Positions 37,004 to 49,683 of a DNA stretch of 64,000 bases are shown in pieces. The stretch covers positions 124,001-188,000 of the forward strand of contig NZ_BMLH01000004.1 in NCBI RefSeq assembly GCF_014645135.1, written 5' to 3'. The position numbers and the translations under genes are program-made. Position 1 is the first letter of the stretch, and each line of letters starts with the position of its first letter. Under the pieces are notes generated by a model. The model did no database searches. It was not told the origin of the DNA and saw only the letters and a program-made list of their open reading frames with translations. The stretch is from Rheinheimera tangshanensis (GTDB lineage: Bacteria > Pseudomonadota > Gammaproteobacteria > Enterobacterales > Alteromonadaceae).

Positions 37004-38854
37004 GTGTTAAACCAGAATTCTATCTGGCGGTACTTATTGGTGATCATCGTTCTGGGCGTCAGCATGCTGTACGCCCTGCCGAATCTCTATCCCAATGACC
37101 CGTCCTTACAAATCAATGCAACCCGTGGTGCTGATGTTACTCAGCAAACTGTGGAACAGCTGCAAAAAGCTTTTACACAACAAGGTTTAACACCGAAGTC
37201 AGCTGTATTGGAAAAAGGCCAGGTGCTGGTTCGTTTTTTAAATACAGAAGATCAGTTAAAAGCCCGTGAAGTAGCTAATGACATCTTGGGCGACAACTTC
37301 GTTACGGCGTTAAATCTGGCTCCGGCTACACCGGCCTGGCTGGATGCTATAGGTGCAGCCCCAATGAAATTGGGTCTGGATTTACGTGGTGGTGTGCATT
37401 TCCTGATGGAAGTGGACATGAAAACTGCGATGGAAAAAAACGTTAACGATTTAGTGCTGCTCTACCGCACAGATTTACGTGAAGCCAAAGTGCGTTACCG
37501 TGCAGTGACTGCCGACGTGCCTAATTTAAAGGTCAACCTGAGTTTCCGTAGTGCTGAAGATTTAGCTGCCGCTAAAACCTTGTTAAGCGGTAAAGACCGC
37601 GATATGACTTTTACCGAAGCTGATGATCTGACCTTGGTGGCAGCTTTTAGTGAAATCAAAATCAAAGCATTACGTGAAGATGCAGTGGCACAAAACATCA
37701 CCATCATCCGCAACCGCGTCAATGCCATTGGTGTGGCAGAACCTTTAGTGCAGCGCCAGGGCGCTGAGCGTATCGTGGTCCAATTGCCCGGTGTGCAGGA
37801 TACAGCTCGCGCCAAAGAAATTTTAGGTGCAACGGCCACTCTTGAATTTCGTATGGTAGATGAAGCTGGTGATTTACAAAGTGCGATAGACGGTCGGGTG
37901 CCGCCTAATGCACAGTTGTATAACGATCGTCAGGGTCGTCCAGTATTGCTGCAAAAACGAGTGATGCTGACAGGTAACCACATTATTGGTGCCAATAGTA
38001 GCTTCGACGAGTATAGCCGTCCTCAGGTGAATATCGATTTAGATGCCAAAGGGGGGAATACCTTCTCGCAAGCCACTAAAGAAGCTATTGGTAAGCAAAT
38101 GGCCACTGTATTCATTGAATACAAGCCTACGGACAAAAAAGACGCCCAAGGCCGCACTATTCTTGAGAAAAAAGAAGAAGTAATTAACGTCGCTACTATT
38201 CAGGCGCGTTTAGGTCGCAGTTTCCGTATCACAGGGGTAGACAGTCCGGCTGAAGCGCAAAATTTGGCACTGTTATTACGTGCCGGTGCTTTGATTGCTC
38301 CCATTCAAATTGTAGAAGAACGTACTATAGGCCCAAGTCTGGGTCAGGAGAACATTGAGCTGGGTACTAACGCTATTATGGTGGGCATGCTGCTGACTGT
38401 GATTTTTATGGCGGTGTACTACAAAGGCGTAGGTATGGTGGCCAACGTCGCGCTTGCCAGTAACGTGGTACTACTGATTGGTGTGTTATCTATGGTACCT
38501 GGCGCCACTCTGACTTTACCTGGTATGGCGGGTATCCTGCTGACCATAGGTATGGCGATTGATGCCAACGTCTTGATTAACGAGCGTATTCGGGAAGAAC
38601 TTGCGAATGGACGTTCTGTGCAGCAAGCTATTCATGAAGGTTATAACAGAGCTTTTGCTACTATTACCGATTCCAACATTACTACTTTCTTAGTGGCGAT
38701 TATCCTGTTTGGTTTAGGTTCTGGCCCGGTGAAAGGTTTTGCTGTGACTTTAGCCTTGGGTATTATCACCTCTATCTTTACCGCTGTGACCGTGTCCAGA
38801 TTGTTTGTTAATCTGATCTGGGGTGGCCGTAAAGTTGAAAAGTTACCTATATAA
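37004..38854 (+). CDS. secD: Protein translocase subunit SecD
   Basis: 616 residues with GTG start. An N-terminal membrane helix (about 8-26) is followed by a periplasmic P1 region containing 'GLDLRGGVHFLMEVD' (about 125-139) and 'RIVVQLPGVQDTARA'. Five C-terminal membrane segments follow with the RND-type 'GMLLTVIFMAVYYKG' and 'TIGMAIDANVLINERIREE'. With SecF it uses the proton gradient to pull exported proteins through SecYEG. secF starts 6 bases later. Confidence 0.96.
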   Translation: MLNQNSIWRYLLVIIVLGVSMLYALPNLYPNDPSLQINATRGADVTQQTVEQLQKAFTQQGLTPKSAVLEKGQVLVRFLNTEDQLKAREVANDILGDNFVTALNLAPATPAWLDAIGAAPMKLGLDLRGGVHFLMEVDMKTAMEKNVNDLVLLYRTDLREAKVRYRAVTADVPNLKVNLSFRSAEDLAAAKTLLSGKDRDMTFTEADDLTLVAAFSEIKIKALREDAVAQNITIIRNRVNAIGVAEPLVQRQGAERIVVQLPGVQDTARAKEILGATATLEFRMVDEAGDLQSAIDGRVPPNAQLYNDRQGRPVLLQKRVMLTGNHIIGANSSFDEYSRPQVNIDLDAKGGNTFSQATKEAIGKQMATVFIEYKPTDKKDAQGRTILEKKEEVINVATIQARLGRSFRITGVDSPAEAQNLALLLRAGALIAPIQIVEERTIGPSLGQENIELGTNAIMVGMLLTVIFMAVYYKGVGMVANVALASNVVLLIGVLSMVPGATLTLPGMAGILLTIGMAIDANVLINERIREELANGRSVQQAIHEGYNRAFATITDSNITTFLVAIILFGLGSGPVKGFAVTLALGIITSIFTAVTVSRLFVNLIWGGRKVEKLPI

Positions 38855-38860
38855 GGAATT

Positions 38861-39805
38861 ATGATGAAGTTTCTTGATTTTAAAGAACCGCTCAATTTTA
38901 TGCGTTTCAAATCGCCGGCCATCATACTTTCTTTGTTGTTGGTACTGGGGTCCTTGTTCAGTATCTTTACTAAAGGTATTAACTTTGGTCTGGATTTTAC
39001 CGGCGGTATAGTGGTAGAGGCAGGGTTTGAGCAACAAGCAGATTTGCCAAAAATCCGTACTGCTTTAGCGGCCGACGGTTTTCCTGATGCCATAGTGCAA
39101 TATTTTGGTACATCAACTGAAGTGATGATCCGTATTGCACCAAGGGCTGATGTTGATCAGGCAGTTGTAGGCGAACAGATCATTAAGTCTATTCAAAAAG
39201 TGGAAAAAGGCGAAGTCACCAAGCGTCGCGTTGAACAGGTGAGTGCTTCAGTCGGTGACGAGCTGAAAGATGACGGTATGTTGGCTTTGTTGGCCTCTTT
39301 TATCGGCATTATGATGTATGTCGCCTTCCGCTTTGAATGGCGTTATTCAGTAGGTGCTGTGCTTGCGTTAATTCACGATGTGATAGTGACTATGGGGATG
39401 TTCTCAATTACCGGAATGGAGTTTGATCTCACCGTGCTGGCAGCTTTGTTAGCCTTGGTCGGTTATTCCATCAACGATACTATAGTGGTATTCGACCGTA
39501 TCCGTGAGATGTTCCGTAAGTTGCGTGAAGCCACAGTCGAAGAGACAGTGAACGATGCTATTACCTCTACACTGAGCCGTACTACTATTACCTCAGGCAC
39601 TACCGCTTTGTCACTGGTGGCGCTGTTTTATTTAGGCGGCCCATTGTTGCATGGTTTCGCTGCCGCTTTATTGTTTGGTATTGCCATTGGTACTTATTCT
39701 TCAATTTACGTAGCAAGTTCTATTGCTGTGTTACTAGGTGCAAGCCGCGAAGATTTGTTACCTGAAGTGATTGAAAAAGAAGGCGAGAATACGCCCTCGC
39801 TTTAA
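38861..39805 (+). CDS. secF: Protein translocase subunit SecF
   Basis: 314 residues (ATG-ATG start; the second at 38864 is equally possible). 'NFGLDFTGGIVVEAGF' is the SecF signature, and six membrane segments include 'GYSINDTIVVFDRIREMFRK'. It partners SecD. The strong terminator 20 bases after the stop ends the queA/tgt/yajC/secDF cluster. Confidence 0.96.
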   Translation: MMKFLDFKEPLNFMRFKSPAIILSLLLVLGSLFSIFTKGINFGLDFTGGIVVEAGFEQQADLPKIRTALAADGFPDAIVQYFGTSTEVMIRIAPRADVDQAVVGEQIIKSIQKVEKGEVTKRRVEQVSASVGDELKDDGMLALLASFIGIMMYVAFRFEWRYSVGAVLALIHDVIVTMGMFSITGMEFDLTVLAALLALVGYSINDTIVVFDRIREMFRKLREATVEETVNDAITSTLSRTTITSGTTALSLVALFYLGGPLLHGFAAALLFGIAIGTYSSIYVASSIAVLLGASREDLLPEVIEKEGENTPSL

Positions 39806-39825
39806 CTGTTTAAGACCAATCTGAT

Positions 39826-39853
39826 AAAGGCCGGTTTCCGGCCTTTATTTTTT
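39826..39853 (+). terminator. Rho-independent terminator after secF
   Basis: AAAGGCCGG (39826-39834) pairs with CCGGCCTTT (39838-39846) around TTT, followed by ATTTTTT. Confidence 0.88.
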
Positions 39854-40486
39854 GTAGCAGAAAAAATATTTCGCCCTGCATAAGTTGTCTGCTTATTATG
39901 TGTACATTTATTTTCTATCTTTTTGATTTTATTTGGTTTATTTAATTCTCGTTCTTCTCCTTTGCATAGTTACGCAGTTTTTAGTCAAAAGTATCTGATT
40001 AAAGATGAAGGAAAACTGCATGCTTTATCATTTTGCCTTTCTCTGGTCTGACTAGCCTGGTTTTAGCCCTTGGCGCTCTAAGTAAAACTTGTTATAACAG
40101 ACGTATAGAGCTTTGTTGTTGAAGTTTTCAGCAGTCTGCTTCGGACAGGTTTACCCTACAAAAGCACCTGACGGAACAACGAAAACATCAGTGTGAGTTC
40201 TGCTAAACAGTGACTATACCCAAAGTAATTGGAGTTGCAGGGAGGCGACAAGTGCGCGAGACCCCAGGAGCATAGTCGTCCTATGTGACTGGGGCGAGAG
40301 CGCGCAGGCAACAAAGCTGCAGCTTCAAGTACGAAGGGTATACACTGGTACGATCTGAAAATTAGTAGTTCTAAAGGGCTGGCTTGCTCTTTAGAATGAG
40401 CCACCTTTTGGGTTGCACCACAACTCATAACAAATAGAAAAACATAGCCCACAGGGCATACTTACCTACTCATGGAACCTCTACCT
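39854..40486 (+). other. Long non-coding gap before maeB
   Basis: About 630 bases without a believable gene. The first part is AT-rich. A GTTATAAC dyad at 40091-40098 could be part of a promoter. Repeat copy A occupies 40215-40342. I see no RNA gene or terminator here. Confidence 0.5.
40215..40342 (+). repeat. 128-bp palindromic interspersed repeat, copy A
   Basis: Begins TATACCC and ends GGGTATA. The arms are imperfect inverted repeats throughout, with CATAG/CTATG at the centre flanked by ACCCC and GGGGC, so the element can fold into one long hairpin. It shares length and design with copies at 49346 and 53736. Confidence 0.85.
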
Positions 40487-41737
40487 ATGTCAGATTTTCG
40501 AGAACAGGCGCTGAAGTATCACGCCGAGCCTAAACCGGGAAAAATCAGTATTGAAATCAGTAAAGCTGCTGAAACAGTCAAAGATCTCGCGCTGGCGTAC
40601 AGCCCAGGTGTGGCTGAACCTGTGCGTGAAATTGCCAATAATATAGACGATGTTTATAAATACACCGGCAAAGGTAATTTGGTGGCTGTCATTAGTAATG
40701 GCACCGCTATTTTAGGTTTAGGTAACTTAGGCCCTATGGCATCCAAACCTGTAATGGAAGGCAAAGCCTTATTATTCAAGCGTTTTGCTGGCCTTGATTC
40801 TATAGATATAGAAGTCACGCATCGTACTACGGAAGAGTTTATTAACACAGTGGCCAATATCGCCGACACTTTCGGTGGTATTAATCTGGAAGATATTAAG
40901 TCGCCTGAGTGTTTTGAGATTGAAAAAGAGCTAATAAAACGCTGCAATATTCCGGTTTTTCATGATGATCAGCACGGCACAGCTATTGTGACAGCTGCAG
41001 GTTTATTGAATGCGCTGGAAATTCAGGGCAAAGACATCAGTAAAGTGGTTATTGTTTGTTTAGGCGCAGGTGCAGCGGCTATTGCCTGTATGGAGCTGCT
41101 GATAAAATGTGGTGCGAAACGCGAACATATTTATATGCTCGACACTAAGGGCGTGATCCATACCCGTCGTAACGATTTGAATCAATACAAAGAGCTGTTT
41201 GCCAATAACACCGACAAACGCACATTGGAAGAGGCAATGGATGGCGCTGATGTATTTGTTGGTGTGTCTGGACCTGATGCTCTGCCTGCTGAAACCTTAA
41301 AATTGATGGCCGATAAACCGGTGATTTTCGCCTGTTCGAATCCGGATCCAGAAATTAAACCTGAACTGGCGCATGCCCAGCGTAGCGATTTAATTATGGC
41401 AACGGGTCGTTCGGATTACCCGAACCAGGTTAATAACGTCTTGTGTTTCCCCTTTATCTTCCGTGGTGCTTTGGACGTGCGTGCCAAAGTGATTAATGAT
41501 GAGATGAAACTGGCAGCAGTGCAGGCGATTCGTGCTATTGCCAAAGAACCAGTATCTCAGGCTGTGCTAACAGCTGCCCAAGTAGATAAACTGGAGTTTG
41601 GTGCTCAGTATATTATTCCAAAGCCCATGGACCCACGTTTATTATCCCGCGTCGCCCGTGCAGTGGCTGAAGCCGCTGTGGCATCAGGAGTGGCGCGTTT
41701 GCCAATGCCTGAAAATTATATGGGGTCAGAACTTTAG
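40487..41737 (+). CDS. maeB: NADP-dependent malic enzyme, short form
   Basis: 416 residues from the ATG at 40487; the frame opens five residues earlier (MEPLP) without better signals. The malic N domain has 'LALAYSPGVAEPVREI', and 'VISNGTAILGLGNLGPMASKPVMEGKALLFK' spans a metal/substrate region. The NAD(P) domain has 'VVIVCLGAGAAAIACMELL'. It decarboxylates malate to pyruvate. E. coli MaeB carries an extra phosphotransacetylase-like domain of about 330 residues that is absent here. A palindrome overlaps the stop codon. Confidence 0.9.
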   Translation: MSDFREQALKYHAEPKPGKISIEISKAAETVKDLALAYSPGVAEPVREIANNIDDVYKYTGKGNLVAVISNGTAILGLGNLGPMASKPVMEGKALLFKRFAGLDSIDIEVTHRTTEEFINTVANIADTFGGINLEDIKSPECFEIEKELIKRCNIPVFHDDQHGTAIVTAAGLLNALEIQGKDISKVVIVCLGAGAAAIACMELLIKCGAKREHIYMLDTKGVIHTRRNDLNQYKELFANNTDKRTLEEAMDGADVFVGVSGPDALPAETLKLMADKPVIFACSNPDPEIKPELAHAQRSDLIMATGRSDYPNQVNNVLCFPFIFRGALDVRAKVINDEMKLAAVQAIRAIAKEPVSQAVLTAAQVDKLEFGAQYIIPKPMDPRLLSRVARAVAEAAVASGVARLPMPENYMGSEL

Positions 41738-41748
41738 TTCTGACCCCA
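41721..41748. terminator. Palindrome over the maeB stop; copy 2 of the GGTCAGAAC family
   Basis: TGGGGTCAGAAC (41721-41732) and GTTCTGACCCCA (41737-41748) form a perfect 12-bp stem around TTTA. The maeB TAG (41735-41737) lies in the loop and stem. No T run follows. Confidence 0.6.
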
Positions 41749-41805
41749 ATGTACGGTATTCGCTCCGGATTGAACAATCTGGTTTGAATTGACAAGCTGA
41801 TCTGT

Positions 41806-41829
41806 GGGTCAGAGCCAAGGCTCTGATCC
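41806..41829. terminator. Palindrome after metJ; copy 3 of the GGTCAGAAC family
   Basis: GGGTCAGAGCC (41806-41816) and GGCTCTGATCC (41819-41829) pair with one mismatch. It lies 4 bases beyond the metJ stop, between convergent maeB and metJ. Confidence 0.6.
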
Positions 41830-41833
41830 GGTA

Positions 41834-42169
41834 TTACTCTTCGTCTGAATCCGCTTCCTGGATCACAGGAATTGGCTTACCCATACTGGTTAAAATGTTA
41901 CGCACTTCCACTGGGATCTGATGTGGGTTGTCTTTGCGTAAGTCTTCATCTGCCGGCAAAGGCTGGCCAGTGAAGGCATGCAAAAACGCTTCACATAATA
42001 ATTCGCTGTTGGTGGCATGACGCAGGTTATTCACCTGGCGGCGGGTTCTTTCATCTGTTAACACTTTCAAAACGTTCAACGGGATTGAGACTGTAATCTT
42101 TTTCACCTGTTCGGACTTCTTTCCGTGTTCCGCATAAGGGTGAACATACTCACCATTCCACTTTGCCAT
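41834..42169 (-). CDS. metJ: Methionine repressor MetJ
   Basis: 111 residues, nearly the E. coli length. The ribbon-helix-helix segment is almost identical to E. coli MetJ ('[19 protein letters not shown]' and '[22 protein letters not shown]'). With S-adenosylmethionine it binds tandem AGACGTCT MET boxes; such boxes lie in the metJ-metB divergent gap, so it should control both itself and metB-metL-metF. AAGG lies about 7 bases before the ATG. Confidence 0.97.
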   Translation of the reverse strand: MAKWNGEYVHPYAEHGKKSEQVKKITVSIPLNVLKVLTDERTRRQVNNLRHATNSELLCEAFLHAFTGQPLPADEDLRKDNPHQIPVEVRNILTSMGKPIPVIQEADSDEE

Positions 42170-42302
42170 AGGGATACCTTGATTGAATTTAGTTATGTGG
42201 TCTGCTGACCTTTTCTACGTTGTCGCGCACGTAAACGTAATTGGGCGAAATTTTACTTCTTTATACCCCCGAGTACAAACTCTGCGCAAGATTTAATAGT
42301 AC

Positions 42303-42364
42303 AGACGTCTAAATGTTTTGACTTCTTATTTTTGCTGAGTATACTTTTAGACGTCTAAACATCT
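42303..42364. promoter_or_regulatory. MET boxes between metJ and metB
   Basis: Perfect MET boxes AGACGTCT stand at 42303-42310 and 42349-42356. Each is followed by a weaker 8-bp unit (AAATGTTT at 42311, AAACATCT at 42357), giving the tandem arrangement MetJ needs. The right-hand array ends 16 bp before the metB ATG. Confidence 0.9.
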
Positions 42365-42380
42365 AAATTTGAGGTTTTTT

Positions 42381-43655
42381 ATGAGCAAACCACATTCAGC
42401 CACAGTAGCTGCCCGCGCCGGAATAGCGCAGGACTCTGCTTATGGTGCTGTGACGCCGCCTTTGTATTTAACCTCAACTTATGAACTCAAAGCTTTTAAG
42501 CAGCCGGGCAAATACGATTATTCGCGTTCTAATAACCCAACACGAGATTTATTAGGCGACGCATTAGCAGAGCTGGAAGGTGGGGCTAAGGGGTTAATTA
42601 CCGGCACTGGTATGTCGGCCTGCTTGTTGGCGCTGCAATTGATTGGCCCGGAAGATACCTTAGTCATTCCGCATGATTGTTACGGCGGCAGCTATCGTTT
42701 ATTCCTGAATTTAGCCACTCGTAAAAAAGCCTTTCAACTGGTGGTCGTCAATTTCCAGCAAACCGACTGGGCAGAACAAGTAAGAGCAGCACAGCCGAAA
42801 ATGATTTGGGTGGAAACGCCAAGTAATCCATTGCTACAAATTACGGATGTCAAAGCCGCTGCTGAGCTGGCAAAAACACTAAACGCTATTCTGGTGGTAG
42901 ACAATACCTTTTTATCACCGGCTCTGCAAAATCCTATCGCGCTGGGTGCTGACATAGTGGTGCATTCCACTACGAAGTTTATTAATGGCCACAGCGATAT
43001 AGTTGGTGGTGCTTTAATTACCAAAGACGCCGCAGTGGGTGATGAGCTGAAATGGTGGGCTAACTGTTTAGGTGTCACTGGTGGTGCTTTTGATGCCTAT
43101 CAAACCTTACGTGGCCTGCGCACTTTGCTGCCGCGAATTAAACAACATCAGCACAATGCCGAGCTGGTGGTGGATTTCCTGCAAAAACAGCCGTTGGTGG
43201 GGCGGGTTTATTACCCAGGCTTAAAAGACCATCCGGGTCATGCCATTGCCAAAGCACAACAGCACGGTTTTGGTTCGATGCTGAGTTTTGATTTAGCCGC
43301 CGATGAAGCCTATCTACCAGTGTTTTTTGCAGCCCTGCAGTGTTTCACTTTGGCTCAGTCTTTAGGTGGTATTGAAAGCTTAATCTGCCACCCAGGTTCT
43401 ATGACTCATGCCTCTTTAGATGCAGCTACACAAAAAGCTGCAGGTATAGGCCCGACTTTAATTCGTTTATCTGTAGGTATTGAAGAGGCTCAGGATTTAA
43501 TAGCCGATCTGGCACAGGCTTTTGCTGCTGTAGATGCGGCTGTCAAACAAAACACTAAAACACAACAGGTTCAGTCAGAGCCCGCAGTTGCAGATCCTGT
43601 AAAAAACGAACAACAGCAATTCAGATTAAACCCGGCACTTAGTGTGTTGTGGTAG
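42381..43655 (+). CDS. metB: Cystathionine gamma-synthase MetB, with C-terminal tail
   Basis: 424 residues from the ATG at 42381 (GAGG 6 bases upstream). PLP-enzyme motifs include 'YDYSRSNNPTRDLLGDALAELEGG', 'VDNTFLSPALQNPI' and the Schiff-base lysine in 'VVHSTTKFINGHSDIVGG'. It joins O-succinylhomoserine (or an acyl relative) with cysteine to make cystathionine. E. coli MetB has 386 residues; the extra 35-40 here form a Gln/Val-rich, probably disordered tail (KQNTKTQQVQSEP...) ending in 'RLNPALSVLW'. metL starts 11 bases after it. Confidence 0.93.
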   Translation: MSKPHSATVAARAGIAQDSAYGAVTPPLYLTSTYELKAFKQPGKYDYSRSNNPTRDLLGDALAELEGGAKGLITGTGMSACLLALQLIGPEDTLVIPHDCYGGSYRLFLNLATRKKAFQLVVVNFQQTDWAEQVRAAQPKMIWVETPSNPLLQITDVKAAAELAKTLNAILVVDNTFLSPALQNPIALGADIVVHSTTKFINGHSDIVGGALITKDAAVGDELKWWANCLGVTGGAFDAYQTLRGLRTLLPRIKQHQHNAELVVDFLQKQPLVGRVYYPGLKDHPGHAIAKAQQHGFGSMLSFDLAADEAYLPVFFAALQCFTLAQSLGGIESLICHPGSMTHASLDAATQKAAGIGPTLIRLSVGIEEAQDLIADLAQAFAAVDAAVKQNTKTQQVQSEPAVADPVKNEQQQFRLNPALSVLW

Positions 43656-43665
43656 GTGGCGAGTG

Positions 43666-46964
<3,299 letters not shown>

Positions 46965-46977
46965 GATTATTCATAAG

Positions 46978-47511
46978 ATGAACGACAGATGCTTTCTCAG
47001 TCTGAAGTTCAGCACTGAACAACAACGGCTGCTGCATGCTTATCAGCAGCCTGCACTGTGTCAGAATGCCAAGTGGCATTCAGTCAACAACCTGCATCTG
47101 ACCTTGGTATTTTTAGGTCAGCAAGCTTTCACTGTGCAACAGCAGTTATGGTCACAAAGCCTTGAACTGCTAAGTCAACTACCACCTTTTGAACTTTGTT
47201 TTGACCAGTTGAATCAGTTCAGCCGTGCCCAAGTGCTGTATCTGGGCCTGTCTGAACCACCCGAAGCTATGATGGCACTACAGCAAAAACTGCAACAGCT
47301 GGCTTTGCCTTTTCTGAATGCGCCTGTACCGGAAATTTTCGTACCTCATGTTACCCTGGCGCGTAAGTTTCAGTCTGTAGATGCTTTTCCTTTAACTGTT
47401 GAGCCATTACGCCTGTTTTGCACAGAAGTGGCCTTGTATCACTCCATCAGTACAGAGCAGGGCGTAAGCTATCAGAGTGTCGAAACTTATACTTTAGTCC
47501 CAAAGAGCTAA
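46978..47511 (+). CDS. thpR: RNA 2',3'-cyclic phosphodiesterase ThpR (LigT family)
   Basis: 177 residues from the ATG at 46978, 14 bases after the metF stop; an earlier in-frame start at 46936 would overlap metF. The two His-X-Thr-X catalytic motifs are HLTL (in LHLTLVFLGQ) and HVTL (in FVPHVTLARK), in the expected N- and C-terminal lobes. The family opens 2',3'-cyclic phosphates on RNA and can reverse 2'-5' ligation in vitro. The biological target is unclear. Confidence 0.88.
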   Translation: MNDRCFLSLKFSTEQQRLLHAYQQPALCQNAKWHSVNNLHLTLVFLGQQAFTVQQQLWSQSLELLSQLPPFELCFDQLNQFSRAQVLYLGLSEPPEAMMALQQKLQQLALPFLNAPVPEIFVPHVTLARKFQSVDAFPLTVEPLRLFCTEVALYHSISTEQGVSYQSVETYTLVPKS

Positions 47512-47588
47512 ATCGTTATGCTAGATCAACACCTTAGCAGCTAGACTTAGTTACACTCAGCTTGTGTTTTGCCACTGGACGGATTCAG

Positions 47589-49343
47589 ATGTCGCACCGC
47601 TCTTATTTGTTTTCTTTACGTATCGGTCATGCGCTACGGGAATCTCTGGCTGAAGGCTATAGCTTTGGCGCTTTTAAGCTGGATCTAATGGCTGGTATCA
47701 CTGTTGGTATTATCGCCATCCCACTGGCGATGGCGCTAGCGATTGCCAGTGGTGTACCGCCGCAATACGGTTTGTATACAGCCGTTATCGCCGGTTTTTT
47801 AATTGCGCTGACCGGTGGCTCAAGGTACAGCATTAGCGGGCCTACCGCTGCTTTTGTAGTGATATTGTATCCTGTAGCCCAAAGTTATGGCCTTGCTGGG
47901 TTACTGCTTGCCACCATTTTGTCTGGGGTGATGCTGATCATCATGGCCGCTATGCGTTTCGGTCGTTTTATCGAATATATTCCCGAAGCTGTGACCTTAG
48001 GTTTTACCAGCGGTATTGCTGTGGTGATTGCCACTTTGCAAATCAAAGATGTGTTTGGTTTACCAATCGACAAGCTGTCTGAACATTATCTGGAAAAACT
48101 ACAGCAACTGTCTTTCGCTTTACCCGATCTGCATTGGCCATCCTTGCTGGTCGCTGTAGTCACTTTAACTGTGATGTGGCTCTGGCCAAAACTCAAACTG
48201 CCTTTACCACCCCATTTACCTGCCATAGTGGTTGCAACTTGCTTGGCCCTGGCGCTTGCTCACTATGGGCTGGAGCTAGATACCATAGGCAGTCGTTTTA
48301 GCTATTTATTGCCTGATGGCTCGCAAGGGCAGGGCATACCTGCCGTATTACCCGAATTCAACTGGCCCTGGCTACAGGCCGGCCCGGACGGCCAAGAGTT
48401 GCAGTTCAGCACTCAAATGGTAAAAGACTTATTGGCAGCAGCTTTTGCGATGGCGATGTTAGGCGCTATTGAGTCTTTGCTTTGCGCCGTAGTCTTGGAT
48501 GGTATGACAGGACGCAGACACAGCGCCAACAGCGAATTATTAGGCCAGGGCATTGGCAATATAGTAGCGCCATTTTTAGGCGGCTTTACTGCAACAGCTG
48601 CTTTAGCCCGCTCTGCTGCTAACGTGCGTGCTGGTGCTCAATCGCCTATAGCTGCTATGGTCCATGCCTTGGTGGTGTTATTGGCTTTGCTGGTGCTGGC
48701 ACCTGTATTGGCCTATCTACCTATGGCGGCTATGGCCGCTTTGTTGTTGGTGGTGGCCTGGAATATGAGTGAAGCGCCTAAAGCTGTACATCTGCTAAAA
48801 ACAGCGCCCCGTAACGACATTATTATTTTCCTGATTTGTTTTGGCTGTACTGTGCTGTTTGATATGGTCATTGCTATCAGCTGTGGCATGGTGATAGCGG
48901 CCTTCTTCTTTGTGAAGCAAGTGGCCGATATGACTCGTGTTGCGGATATCAGTCATAACAGAAAATACCTGCTGGCGCCTTTGCCTGCAGGCTGGAAAGC
49001 ATTTCGCATCAGCGGCCCTTTGTTTTTCGCCGCAGCCGACCGGGTGTTTGGTGAGCTATCGGTCAAACTCAAACAACAACAAGGCGCTATTTTAGTGATG
49101 GATGCCGTGACTTTGATGGATGCCGGTGGGCTCTCAGCTTTTACCAAACTGGTCAGTCTGGCTGAAAAGCAGGGCACGCATTTATTGGTAACTGATTTAA
49201 CCTTTCAACCGCTAAAAACTCTGGCCAAAGCTAAGGTGCAACCTTTGCCTGGTATTTTGAGTTTTTATTCAAGCTTAGCTGATGCGCTTAATGGCCTGCC
49301 GGGCCAAAGCAGTGATCCGCAAGGCGAAGCTGTGGGGCTTTGA
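47589..49343 (+). CDS. dauA: SulP-family transporter, DauA-like (C4-dicarboxylate)
   Basis: 584 residues from the ATG at 47589. It closely follows E. coli DauA: 'DLMAGITVGIIAIPLAMALA', 'GGSRYSISGPTAAFVVILYP', 'FGRFIEYIPEAVTLGFTSG', 'AMLGAIESLLCAVVLDGMTG' and 'NVRAGAQSPIAAMVHAL'. A C-terminal STAS domain covers about 465-570. DauA takes up succinate, aspartate and fumarate at acidic pH. By overall similarity I assign that role here, with substrate still inferred. Repeat copy B starts 3 bases after the stop, and no other terminator is seen. Confidence 0.88.
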   Translation: MSHRSYLFSLRIGHALRESLAEGYSFGAFKLDLMAGITVGIIAIPLAMALAIASGVPPQYGLYTAVIAGFLIALTGGSRYSISGPTAAFVVILYPVAQSYGLAGLLLATILSGVMLIIMAAMRFGRFIEYIPEAVTLGFTSGIAVVIATLQIKDVFGLPIDKLSEHYLEKLQQLSFALPDLHWPSLLVAVVTLTVMWLWPKLKLPLPPHLPAIVVATCLALALAHYGLELDTIGSRFSYLLPDGSQGQGIPAVLPEFNWPWLQAGPDGQELQFSTQMVKDLLAAAFAMAMLGAIESLLCAVVLDGMTGRRHSANSELLGQGIGNIVAPFLGGFTATAALARSAANVRAGAQSPIAAMVHALVVLLALLVLAPVLAYLPMAAMAALLLVVAWNMSEAPKAVHLLKTAPRNDIIIFLICFGCTVLFDMVIAISCGMVIAAFFFVKQVADMTRVADISHNRKYLLAPLPAGWKAFRISGPLFFAAADRVFGELSVKLKQQQGAILVMDAVTLMDAGGLSAFTKLVSLAEKQGTHLLVTDLTFQPLKTLAKAKVQPLPGILSFYSSLADALNGLPGQSSDPQGEAVGL

Positions 49344-49345
49344 TG

Positions 49346-49473
49346 TATACCCAAGTTACTTGAAGGTGCGGCGAGGCGACAAGCCAGTGAGACCCCGGGA
49401 GCATAGTTAACCTATGTGACCGGGGCGAGATGGCGACGTCAACAAAGCGGCAATTTCAAGGACGACGGGTATA
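49346..49473 (+). repeat. 128-bp palindromic interspersed repeat, copy B
   Basis: Starts TATACCC, 3 bases after the dauA stop, and ends GGGTATA. It has the same central CATAG/CTATG dyad and ACCCC/GGGGC flanks as copy A, with scattered substitutions. Same length and orientation as copy A. Confidence 0.85.
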
Positions 49474-49539
49474 TTCTTACTTCTGCCTTGGGGCATTTTG
49501 GTCTAAGCTGTGGTCTTTCTGCAGTGGATCGGGTGCTTG

Positions 49540-49588
49540 TTTGAATTTATGAATCAAATAAAATAAAAATTCACTAATTCAGCATAAT
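49540..49588 (+). promoter_or_regulatory. Candidate ARG boxes and promoter of argCBFGH
   Basis: An AT-rich block carries TGAAT (49542-49546) with a partial mirrored half, ATTCA (49569-49573) and ATTCA (49577-49581), resembling ArgR half-sites, then a CATAAT -10-like hexamer (49583-49588). No single 18-bp unit is a full consensus match, so the operator is tentative. Confidence 0.45.
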
Positions 49589-49683
49589 AATTCTTGAAAC
49601 TGCATGGCGAAGCCACTACACTGGCCACACTTTTTTGGCGTGGCCTTAATTTATTATTTTTGTTTTCGGAGACTCAGCGACCT

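Noticed and set aside
38641-39093. 150-residue minus-strand open frame across secD-secF
   Set aside because: Antisense to two conserved genes, no start signal.
40156-40452. 98-residue minus-strand open frame before maeB
   Set aside because: It runs through repeat copy A, has no ribosome-binding site and shows no protein-like pattern.
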